From an uncultured Clostridia bacterium (GTDB lineage Bacteria > Bacillota > Clostridia > TANB77 > CAG-508), in contig CANRMR010000017.1 of assembly GCA_947631785.1 (NCBI GenBank), positions 1 through 38,989 on the forward strand: a stretch of 38,989 nucleotides of DNA, read 5' to 3'. The notes below the pieces were generated by a model. The model did no database searches. It saw only the letters and a list, made by a program, of their open reading frames with translations, and was not told where the DNA came from. The position numbers and the translations under genes are program-made. How positions within the stretch are numbered: position 1 is the first letter of the stretch; each line of letters begins with the position of its first letter. This document shows, piece after piece, positions 9,623-19,697 of this stretch.

Positions 9623-9875
9623 GCCAGAAAGGAAGATATATATGTTATGGAAAATATTATTAGTCTTAATAACAGCAATATCAATACTTTTATATCTGGT
9701 TATACTAGGAGCAAATAAAAGTAAAACAATAGAAGAAAGAGAAGAAGATTATTTGCAGATGGTTGATGTTATTAAAAAACAGAAAGGTAAGGAAGATGAA
9801 AAAACTAATAATTGCAGAGAAACCGAGTGTTGCAAAAGAATTAATGAAATGTTTGAAAAAATGTACAAAAACTAA
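9603..9875 (+). CDS. small membrane protein
   Basis: TM segment MLWKILLVLITAISILLYLVILGA; its 3' end overlaps the topoisomerase start in another frame. Confidence 0.4.
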   Translation: MHKTINKPERKIYMLWKILLVLITAISILLYLVILGANKSKTIEEREEDYLQMVDVIKKQKGKEDEKTNNCRETECCKRINEMFEKMYKN

Positions 9876-11867
9876 AGATTATTATGAAAATCAAGAATTT
9901 ATTATAACTTCTGTTTTTGGACATATTTTAGAATTATATAAAATGGATGATTATAATGATGAATATAAAATATGGAATATAGATGATCTACCATTTTTTC
10001 CAAAAAATTTTGAATGGAAATTAAAAAAACAGAATGGAATAAAGGAAAGATATAATCTTATAAAAGAATTAATTTCAAGAAAAGATGTTGATATAATAAT
10101 CAACTGTGGAGATAACGATAGAGAAGGTGAAGTTTTAGTTAATAATATAATTTACTATATATTCAAAAAGTTAAAAATTGAAAAGAAAGTAAAAAGAATA
10201 TTATTTTACCTGATTTAGCACAATCAACAATTCTAAAAGAACTTAATAATTTAAGAGATATAGAGCAAACTGAAAATTGGTATAAAGAAGGATTAGCAAG
10301 AACCTATGTTGATTGGCTATATGGAATTAACTATTCGAGATTTGTTAGTTTGAAAACTAAAGATAAATTTCCTGTTGGTAGAGTAATAGTTCCGACAGTA
10401 AAGTTTATATATGATAGAGAAATGGAAATTAAAAATTTCAAAGAAAAGAAGTATTTTCAAATAGAAGGTACTATTACAAAAGGTGACAAAGAAGTAAAAG
10501 TAGAATTTGATGAAAAATATGATATAGAAGAAAATAAAAAAGAAAATTTAAAAAAGCAATTAGAGGAAAAAATAAAAGACTTAAAGGGAAAAAATACAAT
10601 TGTAAAAGACATTGATGAAAAAGAAATTGTTAAGAAACCAAAGAAATTATTTTCTTTAAAAACTATTCAAAATTATATGTTTAATAAATATAAAACAAAA
10701 TTAAGTAAAACTTTAGATTATGCTCAAACTTTATATGAAAAAACATATACTACTTATCCGAGAACAAATTCAGAATATTTAACAAATGAAGAAAAGGAAA
10801 AAATATCTAAAATAATAGAAAAAATTCAAAAAAATGAAAACAAAGATATTATAATGAAAGAAGATAAAAGAATTTTTGATAATACTAAAGTTGAAAGTCA
10901 TAGTGCTATTATTATTACAGGTATAGTTCCTAAAAATGGAGAATTAACTGAAGAAGAAAATAAATTTTATTTAGCAATAAAAAATAGATTCTTAGCAAAC
11001 TTTTGTAGAGAAGAATGTATTGTTAATGAGCAGACAATAAAAATTGAAATTGAAAATACAGATTTTAAAACAAAAATAAAAGGTACTAGTATAAAACAAA
11101 AGGGATATTTACAATTTGAAAATGACTTAACTGAAAAAGAAATACCTAATTTTGAAAAAGGAGAAATATTAAATATAGATTTTAAAATAGCTGAAAAGAA
11201 AACAAGTCCACCAGGAAAAGTAACAGAAGCAGAATTAAATAATTTCTATGAAAATCCATTTAAAAAACAAGAACAAGATGAAACAACAGATGAAGATTAT
11301 ATTGCTATTATGAAAGGAACAGAGATAGGAACAGTAGCAACGAGGGCAGGAATTATAGAAAAGGTAAAAAATGATGGATATGTAATAAGTAATAAAAATA
11401 ATTTACAAATCACAGACAAGGGTATAAAATTAATTGAAGTATTAAACCAATTGGGAATTAATTTATATAAAGAGAAAACAGCAGAAATTGGGGAAGAACT
11501 AAAAGATATATATAATAATCAAAAATCTATAGATGATATATTAACTAAAGTAAAACAAGAAATAAAATTAGGAATGAATAAAGACAAGGAGATAGAAGAA
11601 TACAAAAGTCAATCTATAGGAAAATGTCCAATATGTAATAGTAATATTTATGAAAATAGTAAAAGCTATTATTGTGAAAATTGGAAAAAATGTGGATTTT
11701 CAATATGGAAACAAATATGTGGCAAAAAAATAAACGAACTAATAGTTAAAGAGTTACTAGAAAGAGGAATGACACAAAAAATGAAAGGGTTTAAATCAAA
11801 ATCAGGAAAGAAATTTGAAGCAGGATTAATACTAGAAGACAATAAGGTAAAATTAAAATTTGAATAA
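9796..11867 (+). pseudogene. topB: Topoisomerase III, frame-disrupted near 10204
   Basis: MKKLIIAEKPSVAKELMKCL, GDNDREGEVL, TYPRTNSEYL and a C-terminal Cys4 zinc segment; the two ORFs join in a different frame at ATTATTTTACC, not at a CGG. Confidence 0.75.
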
Positions 11868-12477
11868 GATAAAAAATACTATGATGTCTAAGAGGTATGA
11901 AATGAAAGAAAAACTAGAAAGATTATATAATGAATGTGTTGAAGAACTAAAATCAATAAACATTAATATAATTGAAAATCATAAAATAGGAGAAATAGAT
12001 ATAAAATTAGCAAAAAGAAATTCAAAAAGATATGGATGTTGTAAACAGGAAAAACCAGATCAAAGTTGTTATCATATAGAAAAAAGAGGAAATAATATGA
12101 TTTTAAAATATGATAAATTTTACGAACATCATATAGAAATTAGTGAATGGGTAATGGATTTAGATGATTCTATAATAAAGAATACAATTATTCATGAGAT
12201 AATTCATTGTTTTCCTGGATGCAATAATCATGGTAAAACTTTTAAAAATTATGCTTCATACATAAACGAAAAATTAGGATATAATATTAGTAGATTAGGA
12301 AATAAAGAAATGGATTATAAAAGAAGTAATTTAGACTTTGAAAATGAAGCTAATAATTATAAATATAAAATTGTATGTCAAAAGTGTGGAGAAAAGTTTT
12401 ATCGTAAAAGATTGCATAAAAATCTAATAAAAAAGTACAGATGTGGAAAATGTGGTGGGAAACTACAAATTATCTAA
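11860..12477 (+). CDS. SprT-like zinc metalloprotein
   Basis: NTIIHEIIHCFPGCNNHGKTF (HExxH) and C-terminal CxxC...CxxC. Confidence 0.75.
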   Translation: MNKIKNTMMSKRYEMKEKLERLYNECVEELKSININIIENHKIGEIDIKLAKRNSKRYGCCKQEKPDQSCYHIEKRGNNMILKYDKFYEHHIEISEWVMDLDDSIIKNTIIHEIIHCFPGCNNHGKTFKNYASYINEKLGYNISRLGNKEMDYKRSNLDFENEANNYKYKIVCQKCGEKFYRKRLHKNLIKKYRCGKCGGKLQII

Positions 12478-12516
12478 AAATAGCAAAAGATATTTTTTGT
12501 GTTTTTTCGGTCAATT

Positions 12517-12550
12517 AAGGCGAATAAGCATAAATTTGCTTATTCGCCTT
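12517..12550. repeat. 14-bp perfect inverted repeat
   Basis: AAGGCGAATAAGCA taaatt TGCTTATTCGCCTT. Confidence 0.8.
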
Positions 12551-12571
12551 AAAACATTATAAAACATAGTT

Positions 12572-12652
12572 ATTAAATCAATGTTTTTCTCGGCATAAAG
12601 GAGTAGTCCTCTGGAGCTAAATCACTTTATTCCAATTCCACATTGATTTAAT
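12572..12652. ncRNA. candidate structured RNA (or DNA secondary-structure element)
   Basis: ATTAAATCAATGT(12572-12584)/ACATTGATTTAAT(12640-12652) 13-bp closing stem with nested ATAAAG/CTTTAT and TAGTCC..GGAGCTA stems. Confidence 0.45.
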
Positions 12653-12720
12653 CTAAAAAATTAACAAATTTTAATTTTTATGTTATAATAAAACGGAAAT
12701 AAAAAGAAAGAGTGATAAAA

Positions 12721-12984
12721 ATGAAAGAAAGACAGATTATACACTTAATAGAAACAACACTAAAAGAAAAGATAGAACAAAATGAAAAAATTATTAGATA
12801 TTCTTTTTTTGAAGTAAATGTTAAATATGATTTATCAGGAAAAGATAAGGATTTATTTATAAATTTATTGAAAATTAAATTAAAAAATAACGATTATGAA
12901 GTATATACACAAGGACAAAAATTTGAGTATAATAATGCAAAAATGACAGTACAAGATAATGAAGAATTAATTGCGATAAAATAA
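12721..12984 (+). CDS. small hypothetical protein, paralogous to 36914-37165
   Basis: C-terminus YEVYTQGQKFEYNNAKMTVQDNEELIAIK matches YKVYLEGEKFYYNGANRTVQSNELMIAVK. Confidence 0.65.
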   Translation: MKERQIIHLIETTLKEKIEQNEKIIRYSFFEVNVKYDLSGKDKDLFINLLKIKLKNNDYEVYTQGQKFEYNNAKMTVQDNEELIAIK

Positions 12985-13005
12985 AAATAAAAAGGAGAAA
13001 GAAAA

Positions 13006-13212
13006 ATGGGATTATTTAATGATGATAAGGAATTAAATCTTTTAAAAAACGCAGGAATAAAGGTTGAAAAAAATAAAGAATATACAAATGATGAAAAAAA
13101 ACATATATGTATGCAAGTTTCTGAATTTATAATGAGCCACAGCTCAAAGAATGGAGATATTGCAAAATTACAGAATGATTATAGTAGTATTTTAAGAAAG
13201 ATCACAGAGTAG
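13006..13212 (+). CDS. small hypothetical protein
   Basis: ORF with RBS aaggag. Confidence 0.5.
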   Translation: MGLFNDDKELNLLKNAGIKVEKNKEYTNDEKKHICMQVSEFIMSHSSKNGDIAKLQNDYSSILRKITE

Positions 13213-13221
13213 AGGTTATAT

Positions 13222-13401
13222 ATGAAAATAGTAAAAATTTTTGATGTAGTTGAGCTTATTGATGGAAATAAAGCAACTATTTTAGAGATAGATAAAGATA
13301 AAGATAAGTATAAAGTAGAAGTAGTAAATGAAAATGGTATATCACAAGGAAATAAATATATTTCTTTATGTGAAATAAATGATGTTATATTTCAAAAATA
13401 A
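13222..13401 (+). CDS. small hypothetical protein (59 aa)
   Basis: ATG after AGAGGTTATAT; MKIVKIFDVVELIDGNKATILEIDKDKDKYKVEVVNENGISQGNKYISLCEINDVIFQK. Confidence 0.4.
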   Translation: MKIVKIFDVVELIDGNKATILEIDKDKDKYKVEVVNENGISQGNKYISLCEINDVIFQK

Positions 13402-13455
13402 AATAACTTTCACAAAAGATGAGTAAGAAATAAAGATAAAGGATTGTGAATAGTT

Positions 13456-13710
13456 ATGAGTGAAAAAATATATAAAGAATCTAATAAATCAGAAACAGAA
13501 ACAACAATAAATATATTATATCAAGAAAAGATACTTTCTATATATACCAATAAAGTTGATTTGCAGAAACAGTTAATAAAAATATGTGGAAATCCAGAAA
13601 AAGAATATAAAATAAAAAGAAGTATTGTAGGAAGTAGATGGAATATTTCACTTAATGATAAGAGCAAAATAACAAAATTAATTTTGAAAGCAAACATTTT
13701 TGAAATATAA
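13456..13710 (+). CDS. hypothetical protein
   Basis: ORF only. Confidence 0.4.
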   Translation: MSEKIYKESNKSETETTINILYQEKILSIYTNKVDLQKQLIKICGNPEKEYKIKRSIVGSRWNISLNDKSKITKLILKANIFEI

Positions 13711-13767
13711 ATATACTTAAAAATAGTAATTTATTGTTACGGTTTGGGAGGTGGTAGAAATAAACTA

Positions 13768-13956
13768 TTGGTGGATAAAGAATTTATAGGTAAGGTATGT
13801 AAAATTATATTATTTAATGACCCTTTTGAAGAGCAAGGAAAAATAGTTGCAGTAAAAGAAAATTGGATAAAGGTTGAAGAAAAAAATAAAGTTCGTATAA
13901 TAAATGGAGATATGATACAAGACATATCAATACTACCAGAAAAATATCAAAAGTAA
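13768..13956 (+). CDS. small hypothetical protein
   Basis: TTG/GTG start after GGGAGGTGG; LVDKEFIGKVCKIILFNDPFEEQGKIVAVKENWIKVEEKNKVRIINGDMI. Confidence 0.4.
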   Translation: MVDKEFIGKVCKIILFNDPFEEQGKIVAVKENWIKVEEKNKVRIINGDMIQDISILPEKYQK

Positions 13957-14001
13957 CTAACAAATTACATGTGAATAATTTATACAAGGAGAACAACATT
14001 T

Positions 14002-14412
14002 ATGAAAAAAAGAGTTATAATTATACTAATCGGACTTGTTTTTGTTCTAACTTTTGTTTTAATGACAAATACAAGTAATAGTATCAAGAATTTATCTAAT
14101 GAAGATAAAAAAGAATTGATGTCGGTATTAGGTATAAAGAATGCATCGTCTTTTTCTCCTATTTCAATTAATAAAGTGGATTTAGGCATTGGAGACGCAA
14201 CTAAATGTTATATATTAAAATTTGAAATATCAATAGATGATTATAATGATAATTCATTAACATACCAAGATAAAGATACGGCAGAACTCACTTGTAATTG
14301 GAAAGAAAAAATAAATGATAAAACTTATATATGCTATGTTAGAGAATGGGAATATACAAATAATCCAAAAGATTTGTTTAATGAAATTTGCAATTTAAAT
14401 CATAAATATTAA
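14002..14412 (+). CDS. signal-anchored hypothetical protein
   Basis: N-terminal TM KKRVIIILIGLVFVLTFVL; RBS aaggag. Confidence 0.5.
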   Translation: MKKRVIIILIGLVFVLTFVLMTNTSNSIKNLSNEDKKELMSVLGIKNASSFSPISINKVDLGIGDATKCYILKFEISIDDYNDNSLTYQDKDTAELTCNWKEKINDKTYICYVREWEYTNNPKDLFNEICNLNHKY

Positions 14413-14557
14413 AGGATATAATTTAACAGTTGATATAAAACCAGAGCATGAAATGGAAAAAATATTATATGCAACTGATGAGCTAACAGGATTAATTGGA
14501 GCATTTGCTATTATGAGAACATTACAGGATTTAGAATTAAAATCAGTAAAGAAATAA
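14413..14557 (+). pseudogene. 3' remnant of an HD-domain-type hydrolase
   Basis: GYNLTVDIKPEHEMEKILYATDELTGLIGAFAIMRTLQDLELKSVKK*; 'ATDELTGLI' and 'ELKSVKK' are typical of the C-terminus of clostridial HD hydrolases; no start or HD motif present. Confidence 0.5.
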
Positions 14558-14581
14558 TATATGATAAATAAAGAAAATTAA

Positions 14582-14611
14582 GGTTAGATTTTGAAATCTA
14601 ATCTTTTTTTG
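14582..14611 (+). terminator. intrinsic terminator
   Basis: GGTTAGATTTtgAAATCTAATC + TTTTTTT. Confidence 0.8.
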
Positions 14612-14886
14612 AAACTTATTTTAAATTTACTTGTAATTATAAATATAGATGAATTTAGGAGAAAATAAAATTGTCAAAATAATATAAAAATTCTTTGTTG
14701 ATAATATTAAATTTTTCACAAATTCCTTTTTATAATAGAGATATTAATTTATACAAAAAGTTTAATTAATATGATTTTTATTATAAAAATTTAAAAAATA
14801 TATGTAACAAATTGAGAAGCTGTGTGTATTAATAAAAAGAACTATATTCACAATCAATAATTATAGAATGAATAAAGGAGTAAAGA

Positions 14887-15438
14887 ATGGAAGAAAAAAC
14901 AGATGTTGATTTATATAATAGTTTCTTAAAAGGCAATAATAGTGCTTTCGATGAAATAATGAATCGACATAGAAAAAATTTAGTATTATTTATTAATAAA
15001 TATATACATGATATAGAAATATCAGAAGATTTAGCACAAGATACTTTTGTATATGTTTTAATAAATAGAAAAGAATATGATTTTAAGTATAGCCTAAAAA
15101 CATACTTATATACAATTGCTAAATGTAGAGCTAGTAATTATATAAGAGACCAAAAAAAGATTGTAAAATTTGATGAATCATATATCAGAGATGAAGAAGA
15201 ACCTAGTCAAATAGAAGATAATTTGTTAAGAGCAGAAGAAAATTTGAAAATTCAAAAGGCATTAGCAAAATTAAAACCAGAATATCAATCAGTAATATAT
15301 TTAAAGGATATACAAGATTTTTCATATAAAGAAATTTGTAAAATATTAAATAAAAATATGTCGCAAGTAAAAGTAGTAATTTATAGAGCAAGAAAATCTT
15401 TAGCTAAAACCTTAAGAAAGGATGGATTAGAATGTTAA
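14887..15438 (+). CDS. ECF-type sigma factor
   Basis: DLAQDTFVYVLINRKEYDFKYSLKTYLYTIAKCRASNYIRD; region-4 KLKPEYQSVIYLKDIQDFSYKEICKILNKNMSQVKVVIYRARKSL. Confidence 0.85.
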   Translation: MEEKTDVDLYNSFLKGNNSAFDEIMNRHRKNLVLFINKYIHDIEISEDLAQDTFVYVLINRKEYDFKYSLKTYLYTIAKCRASNYIRDQKKIVKFDESYIRDEEEPSQIEDNLLRAEENLKIQKALAKLKPEYQSVIYLKDIQDFSYKEICKILNKNMSQVKVVIYRARKSLAKTLRKDGLEC

Positions 15439-16466
15439 GTGATAAAGATTTTAGAGATGAAGTATGGAAAAAATATGAATTTTATTCAAACAATAAAAAC
15501 AAACAGAAGTTTTTTAAAGGCAATTTATATAAGAGAGAAACAAATATATATGATATAGCAAGAATGGTAGCAACATTTATTATTGTAAGTACATTAGGGG
15601 TTGGAATTGTATATGCTGGAACAATTATATATAATAATATATGGAAAACACCTACTGTTATTGACTATCAACAAGAAAAACAAGTAACAGAAAATGATAT
15701 AAATAATTCAATAACAGAGGAAAAAGCAAAAGAAAAATCAAATGAAATTTTAGAAAATCTTGGAAAAGAAAAAGATGAAATAAAAAATGTTGAATTTATA
15801 AAATTTCCTGATGAAGATAAGTCATATTGGAGAGTAACAACTACTAAAAAATATGAAATACAAATTGATTCTCAAAAAGGGGATTTAGTATCATTCTACG
15901 ATGGAACAATAGATGATACAAAAATAAAAGCAACAGCCAATGAAGCACTAGCAAAAGAAATAGCAACTCAACTTTATGGTACTATAACTGAAAATAAAGA
16001 ATATGAATTAAAAGATATACAAAAATCAGTTATAACAAGTGATAGTTGTTTATGGCAAGCAGATTTCTGTAAAAAATATGATGGTATTTATAATGATTAC
16101 CAATGTATAAGAATTACTTTTGTTCCAGAAATAAAACAAATTAAGATGATAAATATTTTTGATGAAAAATTTGAAAATAACCCAATAGTTGTAACTGAAG
16201 ATGAGGCTATTGAAATTGTAAAGAATAAATTACAAAATTATGAAATAGTTGATATAAGTAGTGAGCTAAAAATAGAAAAAATGAATCCTTATGTGTATAT
16301 GCAAGACAATCCACTAAAGGAAAACGAAGTTTATAAAACAGATAGGTTAATTAGAAAAGTATGGTCAATTAATTGTATTATAAATATAAATAATATAAGA
16401 CAACAAGAAAAATACTATGTTGATGTAACAACAGGAGAAATTATAGGTGGAGATAGTATTAAATAG
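15432..16466 (+). CDS. putative anti-sigma / PepSY-like membrane protein
   Basis: Overlaps sigma gene; TM near residue 45; NEALAKEIATQLYG and YYVDVTTGEIIGG PepSY-like segments. Confidence 0.55.
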   Translation: MLSDKDFRDEVWKKYEFYSNNKNKQKFFKGNLYKRETNIYDIARMVATFIIVSTLGVGIVYAGTIIYNNIWKTPTVIDYQQEKQVTENDINNSITEEKAKEKSNEILENLGKEKDEIKNVEFIKFPDEDKSYWRVTTTKKYEIQIDSQKGDLVSFYDGTIDDTKIKATANEALAKEIATQLYGTITENKEYELKDIQKSVITSDSCLWQADFCKKYDGIYNDYQCIRITFVPEIKQIKMINIFDEKFENNPIVVTEDEAIEIVKNKLQNYEIVDISSELKIEKMNPYVYMQDNPLKENEVYKTDRLIRKVWSINCIININNIRQQEKYYVDVTTGEIIGGDSIK

Positions 16467-16542
16467 AAGTTTAAGACTAAAGAATTAAAAAGTATGTAAC
16501 ATTTTTTAGTGTCATGTGTATTAATAAATAAGGAGGGATTTT

Positions 16543-17328
16543 ATGAGATATATTAAAACAATAATTTCTTTTACTGTATTTTTATTTATTATATTCTTTT
16601 TTAGTAATGTTGTTTTTGCAGCTGATATAGAAGGACAAACAAGCGTTAAAGTTGATACTATTCCAAGACCAAGCGATGAAGAAAGTGTAGAGGGACAAAC
16701 AAGTGTAGTACCATCAACTATTCCAAGACCAAGCGATGAAGAAAGTGTAGAGGGGCAAACAAGTGTAGTACCATCAACTATTCCAAGACCAAGTGAGGAA
16801 AAAAGTGTAGAGGGGCAAACAAGTGTAGTACCATCAACTATTCCAAGACCAAGTGAGGAAAAAAGTGTAGAAGGACAAACAAGTGTAGTACCATCAACTA
16901 TTCCAAGACCAAGTGAGGAAAAAAGTGTAGAAGGACAAACAAGTGTAGTGCCATCAACTATTCCAAGACCAAGCGAGGAAAAAAGTGTAGAAGGGCAAAC
17001 AAGTGTAGTACCATCAACTATTCCAAAACAAAATGATAAAAACAGTCAAACAACAAAGCAAGATACAACATCAAAAGATTCAGAAAGTACAGAAGAAATA
17101 AGTGGACAAACAAATCTAATACCATCAACTACTTCAGGAGTAGAAGAAAATACTATTGATAATTCAAATTATAAAATAACAGATAATACAGTATTGAATA
17201 ATAATGAAATAAATACAGTAAATGAAAATAAAGAAAGTAAAGTAAATATGATTATTGTAGTATTAGCAGTATTGATAATTTTAGTTGTTTCATTAGTAAT
17301 TTTAAAAAAAAGAAATAGTAAAGATTAG
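16543..17328 (+). CDS. secreted/membrane-anchored repeat protein
   Basis: Signal peptide, seven 20-aa repeats EGQTSVVPSTIPRPSxEKSV, C-terminal TM plus basic tail (KKRNSKD). Confidence 0.75.
   Translation: MRYIKTIISFTVFLFIIFFFSNVVFAADIEGQTSVKVDTIPRPSDEESVEGQTSVVPSTIPRPSDEESVEGQTSVVPSTIPRPSEEKSVEGQTSVVPSTIPRPSEEKSVEGQTSVVPSTIPRPSEEKSVEGQTSVVPSTIPRPSEEKSVEGQTSVVPSTIPKQNDKNSQTTKQDTTSKDSESTEEISGQTNLIPSTTSGVEENTIDNSNYKITDNTVLNNNEINTVNENKESKVNMIIVVLAVLIILVVSLVILKKRNSKD
16630..17049 (+). repeat. 60-bp tandem repeat, about 7 units
   Basis: GAAGGACAAACAAGTGTAGTACCATCAACTATTCCAAGACCAAGYGAKGAAraAAGTGTA repeated in register. Confidence 0.95.
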
Positions 17329-17528
17329 AGTATAAAGGAATAAGTATGTAAACTCAGTGGGGATTCCGTTTGGACTTTTTAAATAGCAAAATTATCTTTT
17401 TAATATATATTATAATTGTGAGATTATTTTGAGGGAGTGATTTATTGCTCTCTCATTTTATATTTATATAATAAAATAATTGAAGAATAATAGAAAATAT
17501 TGTATAATATTTGTGGGAGTAATAAAAA

Positions 17529-17726
17529 ATGGAAAAAAATATAGAAAAATTAAAATTAAATGAAGAATTGATAAAGTTATTAAAAAAGAATAAAATTAAC
17601 AAGATTAAACAATTGTCAAATAAAACAAAAGCACAATTAAAAGAAATAGGAATACAAAACTATCAAATTTCAGAAATAGAGATTAAGTTACAATTAGAAG
17701 GATTTGATTTAAAGGGAAACCACTAA
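17529..17726 (+). CDS. small hypothetical protein
   Basis: ORF; helix-hairpin-like KLKLNEELIKLLKKNKINKIKQLSNKTKAQLKEIGI. Confidence 0.45.
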   Translation: MEKNIEKLKLNEELIKLLKKNKINKIKQLSNKTKAQLKEIGIQNYQISEIEIKLQLEGFDLKGNH

Positions 17727-17764
17727 TAAATATTATAGAACTAAGTAGGAGAATTTGTATTAAA

Positions 17765-18022
17765 ATGAATGAATATACATATTTTATTTTAGGTATATTA
17801 TTGGGCTTATCAATAGCATTATATTTATGGGCCAATAGAGAGGAAAAGATAGAAAAGAAAATTAAGTTCAATCAAAGAATATTTTCTACACAAAAATTAG
17901 ATGTTACAATGGAAAGTGTTGTAGAAAGGATTAGTGAAAAAATGAATGAATTAAGGAGAGATTTAACAGAAGATGAAAAAAATGAAATTATAACACAATG
18001 TATGAAAAAAAATTTTATATAA
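17765..18022 (+). CDS. small membrane protein
   Basis: N-terminal TM YFILGILLGLSIALYLWA. Confidence 0.5.
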   Translation: MNEYTYFILGILLGLSIALYLWANREEKIEKKIKFNQRIFSTQKLDVTMESVVERISEKMNELRRDLTEDEKNEIITQCMKKNFI

Positions 18023-18122
18023 AAAATAAAATCAAGTATATTACAGTAGTCAAAATAACTACCACAGAGGAATTAAAAATATCCTTTAAAGACATTATAA
18101 TAGTGTTGCGAGGTGGTGAAAA

Positions 18123-18449
18123 ATGAATACTTTTGATAAATACTTGTTAAAGAAAGACAAACTTATTAAGAGAAGAATTGAAATAGATAGCTCGTTGTAT
18201 GAGCAACTATCAAAACTAGCAGATGTTTATGATGCTTCAATAAATAAATTAGTAAATGTTGCAATAATTGAAATGATAAAAACTGAAAATGTTAAAATAT
18301 ATCAAAGACCAGAAAATGAAATTGCTGAATCACACAATTTTGCTATAAGAGAATCATCATATAATGCAATGGAAAAATTAAGAGAAAAATATGGTATATC
18401 TATTTATAAATTAACTAACATAGCAATTTATAATGCTTTAAATAGTTAG
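18123..18449 (+). CDS. ribbon-helix-helix-like protein, duplicated motif
   Basis: RRIEIDSSLYEQLSKLADVYDASINKLVNVAI and AIRESSYNAMEKLREKYGISIYKLTNIAI. Confidence 0.55.
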   Translation: MNTFDKYLLKKDKLIKRRIEIDSSLYEQLSKLADVYDASINKLVNVAIIEMIKTENVKIYQRPENEIAESHNFAIRESSYNAMEKLREKYGISIYKLTNIAIYNALNS

Positions 18450-18458
18450 AGTATATTG

Positions 18459-18491
18459 AAACTAGAATTTATTAAAAATTCTAGTTTTTTT
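18459..18491 (+). terminator. intrinsic terminator
   Basis: AAACTAGAATTT attaa AAATTCTAGTTT + T tract. Confidence 0.8.
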
Positions 18492-18873
18492 ATGCAAAAA
18501 ATGTCGAAAAATGTCATAAAATTTTTTTATACTAGAAATGACTAAAACAGAATACTTTTCGACTACTGGAAGGATTGACTAAAAATGTAAAAAAAAGTAT
18601 AATAAGCACAGTAGGTCATATTATTAGTGTAATTATACGAATTATAAAAATAAAAACAAATAACTCAGATATGAAAAAAATAATGTACAAAGATAAAATT
18701 AATTATATGTAACAAAAAATATGATAATCAGAAGAAAGAGAGGAGGATAGTTAGAAAAAGTGGCTAATTAGAAGTATTATATGTAGTTTTAGTTATAATA
18801 AAAAATTTGAACGGAAGCCATAATATATTTTTTTAGTTTTAATTACAAACTCAGTTTGTAGGAAAGGATTATT

Positions 18874-19317
18874 ATGGAAAACCAAAAAAGAAATGAAAAA
18901 GATGAAATTATACAAGTTGATGAACTTGGAAGAGTAAAAATTTCAATGGTTAAAAGGAAAAAACTTAACATTAAACCAGGAGATGAAATTGAAATTTACA
19001 AAAGTGGCACAAATATTATTTTAAAGAAGGTTGATAAAAATAACTGTAAAGAAATATCAGAAGAAAAGTGCATAATTTATAATGGAAAAATTGAAATTGA
19101 CATTAAGATTAAAAGTGTTGATTATAATGGAAATAAGCACATTATAAGAAAAATTGATGAATTGGGAATAATTGTACTCCCAATAAAAATTAGAAAGGAA
19201 CTAAACATTAAAGATAATGATAAATTAAAAATATATTTAAAAGATGACATGCTCATCTTGATAAATGGGAGAAAAAATAAATATGGACTTACACGATTCA
19301 AAAGAACACTAACATAA
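18874..19317 (+). CDS. tandem AbrB/SpoVT-like regulator
   Basis: VDELGRVKISMVKRKKLNIKPGDEIEIYKSGTNIILKK and IDELGIIVLPIKIRKELNIKDNDKLKIYLKDDMLIL. Confidence 0.8.
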   Translation: MENQKRNEKDEIIQVDELGRVKISMVKRKKLNIKPGDEIEIYKSGTNIILKKVDKNNCKEISEEKCIIYNGKIEIDIKIKSVDYNGNKHIIRKIDELGIIVLPIKIRKELNIKDNDKLKIYLKDDMLILINGRKNKYGLTRFKRTLT

Positions 19318-19319
19318 AT

Positions 19320-19583
19320 TTAGTGTTCAAAAAATTGATCCGTATCATTAAATAAATCATCAAATGAAATTTCAAGAGCCATACAAAATGCTTTAATTTC
19401 AAAGTCCTTAACTAGTCGTTTATTATTTTCTATTTCATATATATCAGCAATATACATATTTACACCAAGTAATTGCATTTTTCTACATAAATCAGGTTGA
19501 GATAATTGTTGCTGTTCACGAAATTTTTTAATGTTTGAGCCAACAATATTTACATGATTGTTTAATTTACGAATAGAACCCAT
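19320..19583 (-). CDS. XRE-family regulator
   Basis: VGSNIKKFREQQQLSQPDLCRKMQLLGVNMYIADIYEIENNKRLVKDFEIKAFCMAL. Confidence 0.8.
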   Translation of the reverse strand: MGSIRKLNNHVNIVGSNIKKFREQQQLSQPDLCRKMQLLGVNMYIADIYEIENNKRLVKDFEIKAFCMALEISFDDLFNDTDQFFEH

Positions 19584-19697
19584 TGTGATAACTCCTTTCT
19601 AAATTATCATAAATATTTTATAATAATTTAGAGTGTTACCCTACAAACTGAGTTTTATTCAAACAAAATTTTATATATAAATGAAAGGAAATTTATA

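Noticed and set aside
12572-12652. tRNA-like gene
   Set aside because: The closing stem is too long (13 bp) and no proper D/T arms are visible; kept only as a generic structured element.
16630-17049. CRISPR array
   Set aside because: The 60-bp repeats are contiguous, in frame and coding; no spacers.
17365-17378. Possible tRNA anticodon loop with UCCG (GGGGATTCCGTTTGGAC)
   Set aside because: No cloverleaf arms or T-loop motif around it; no tRNA gene could be supported in this window.
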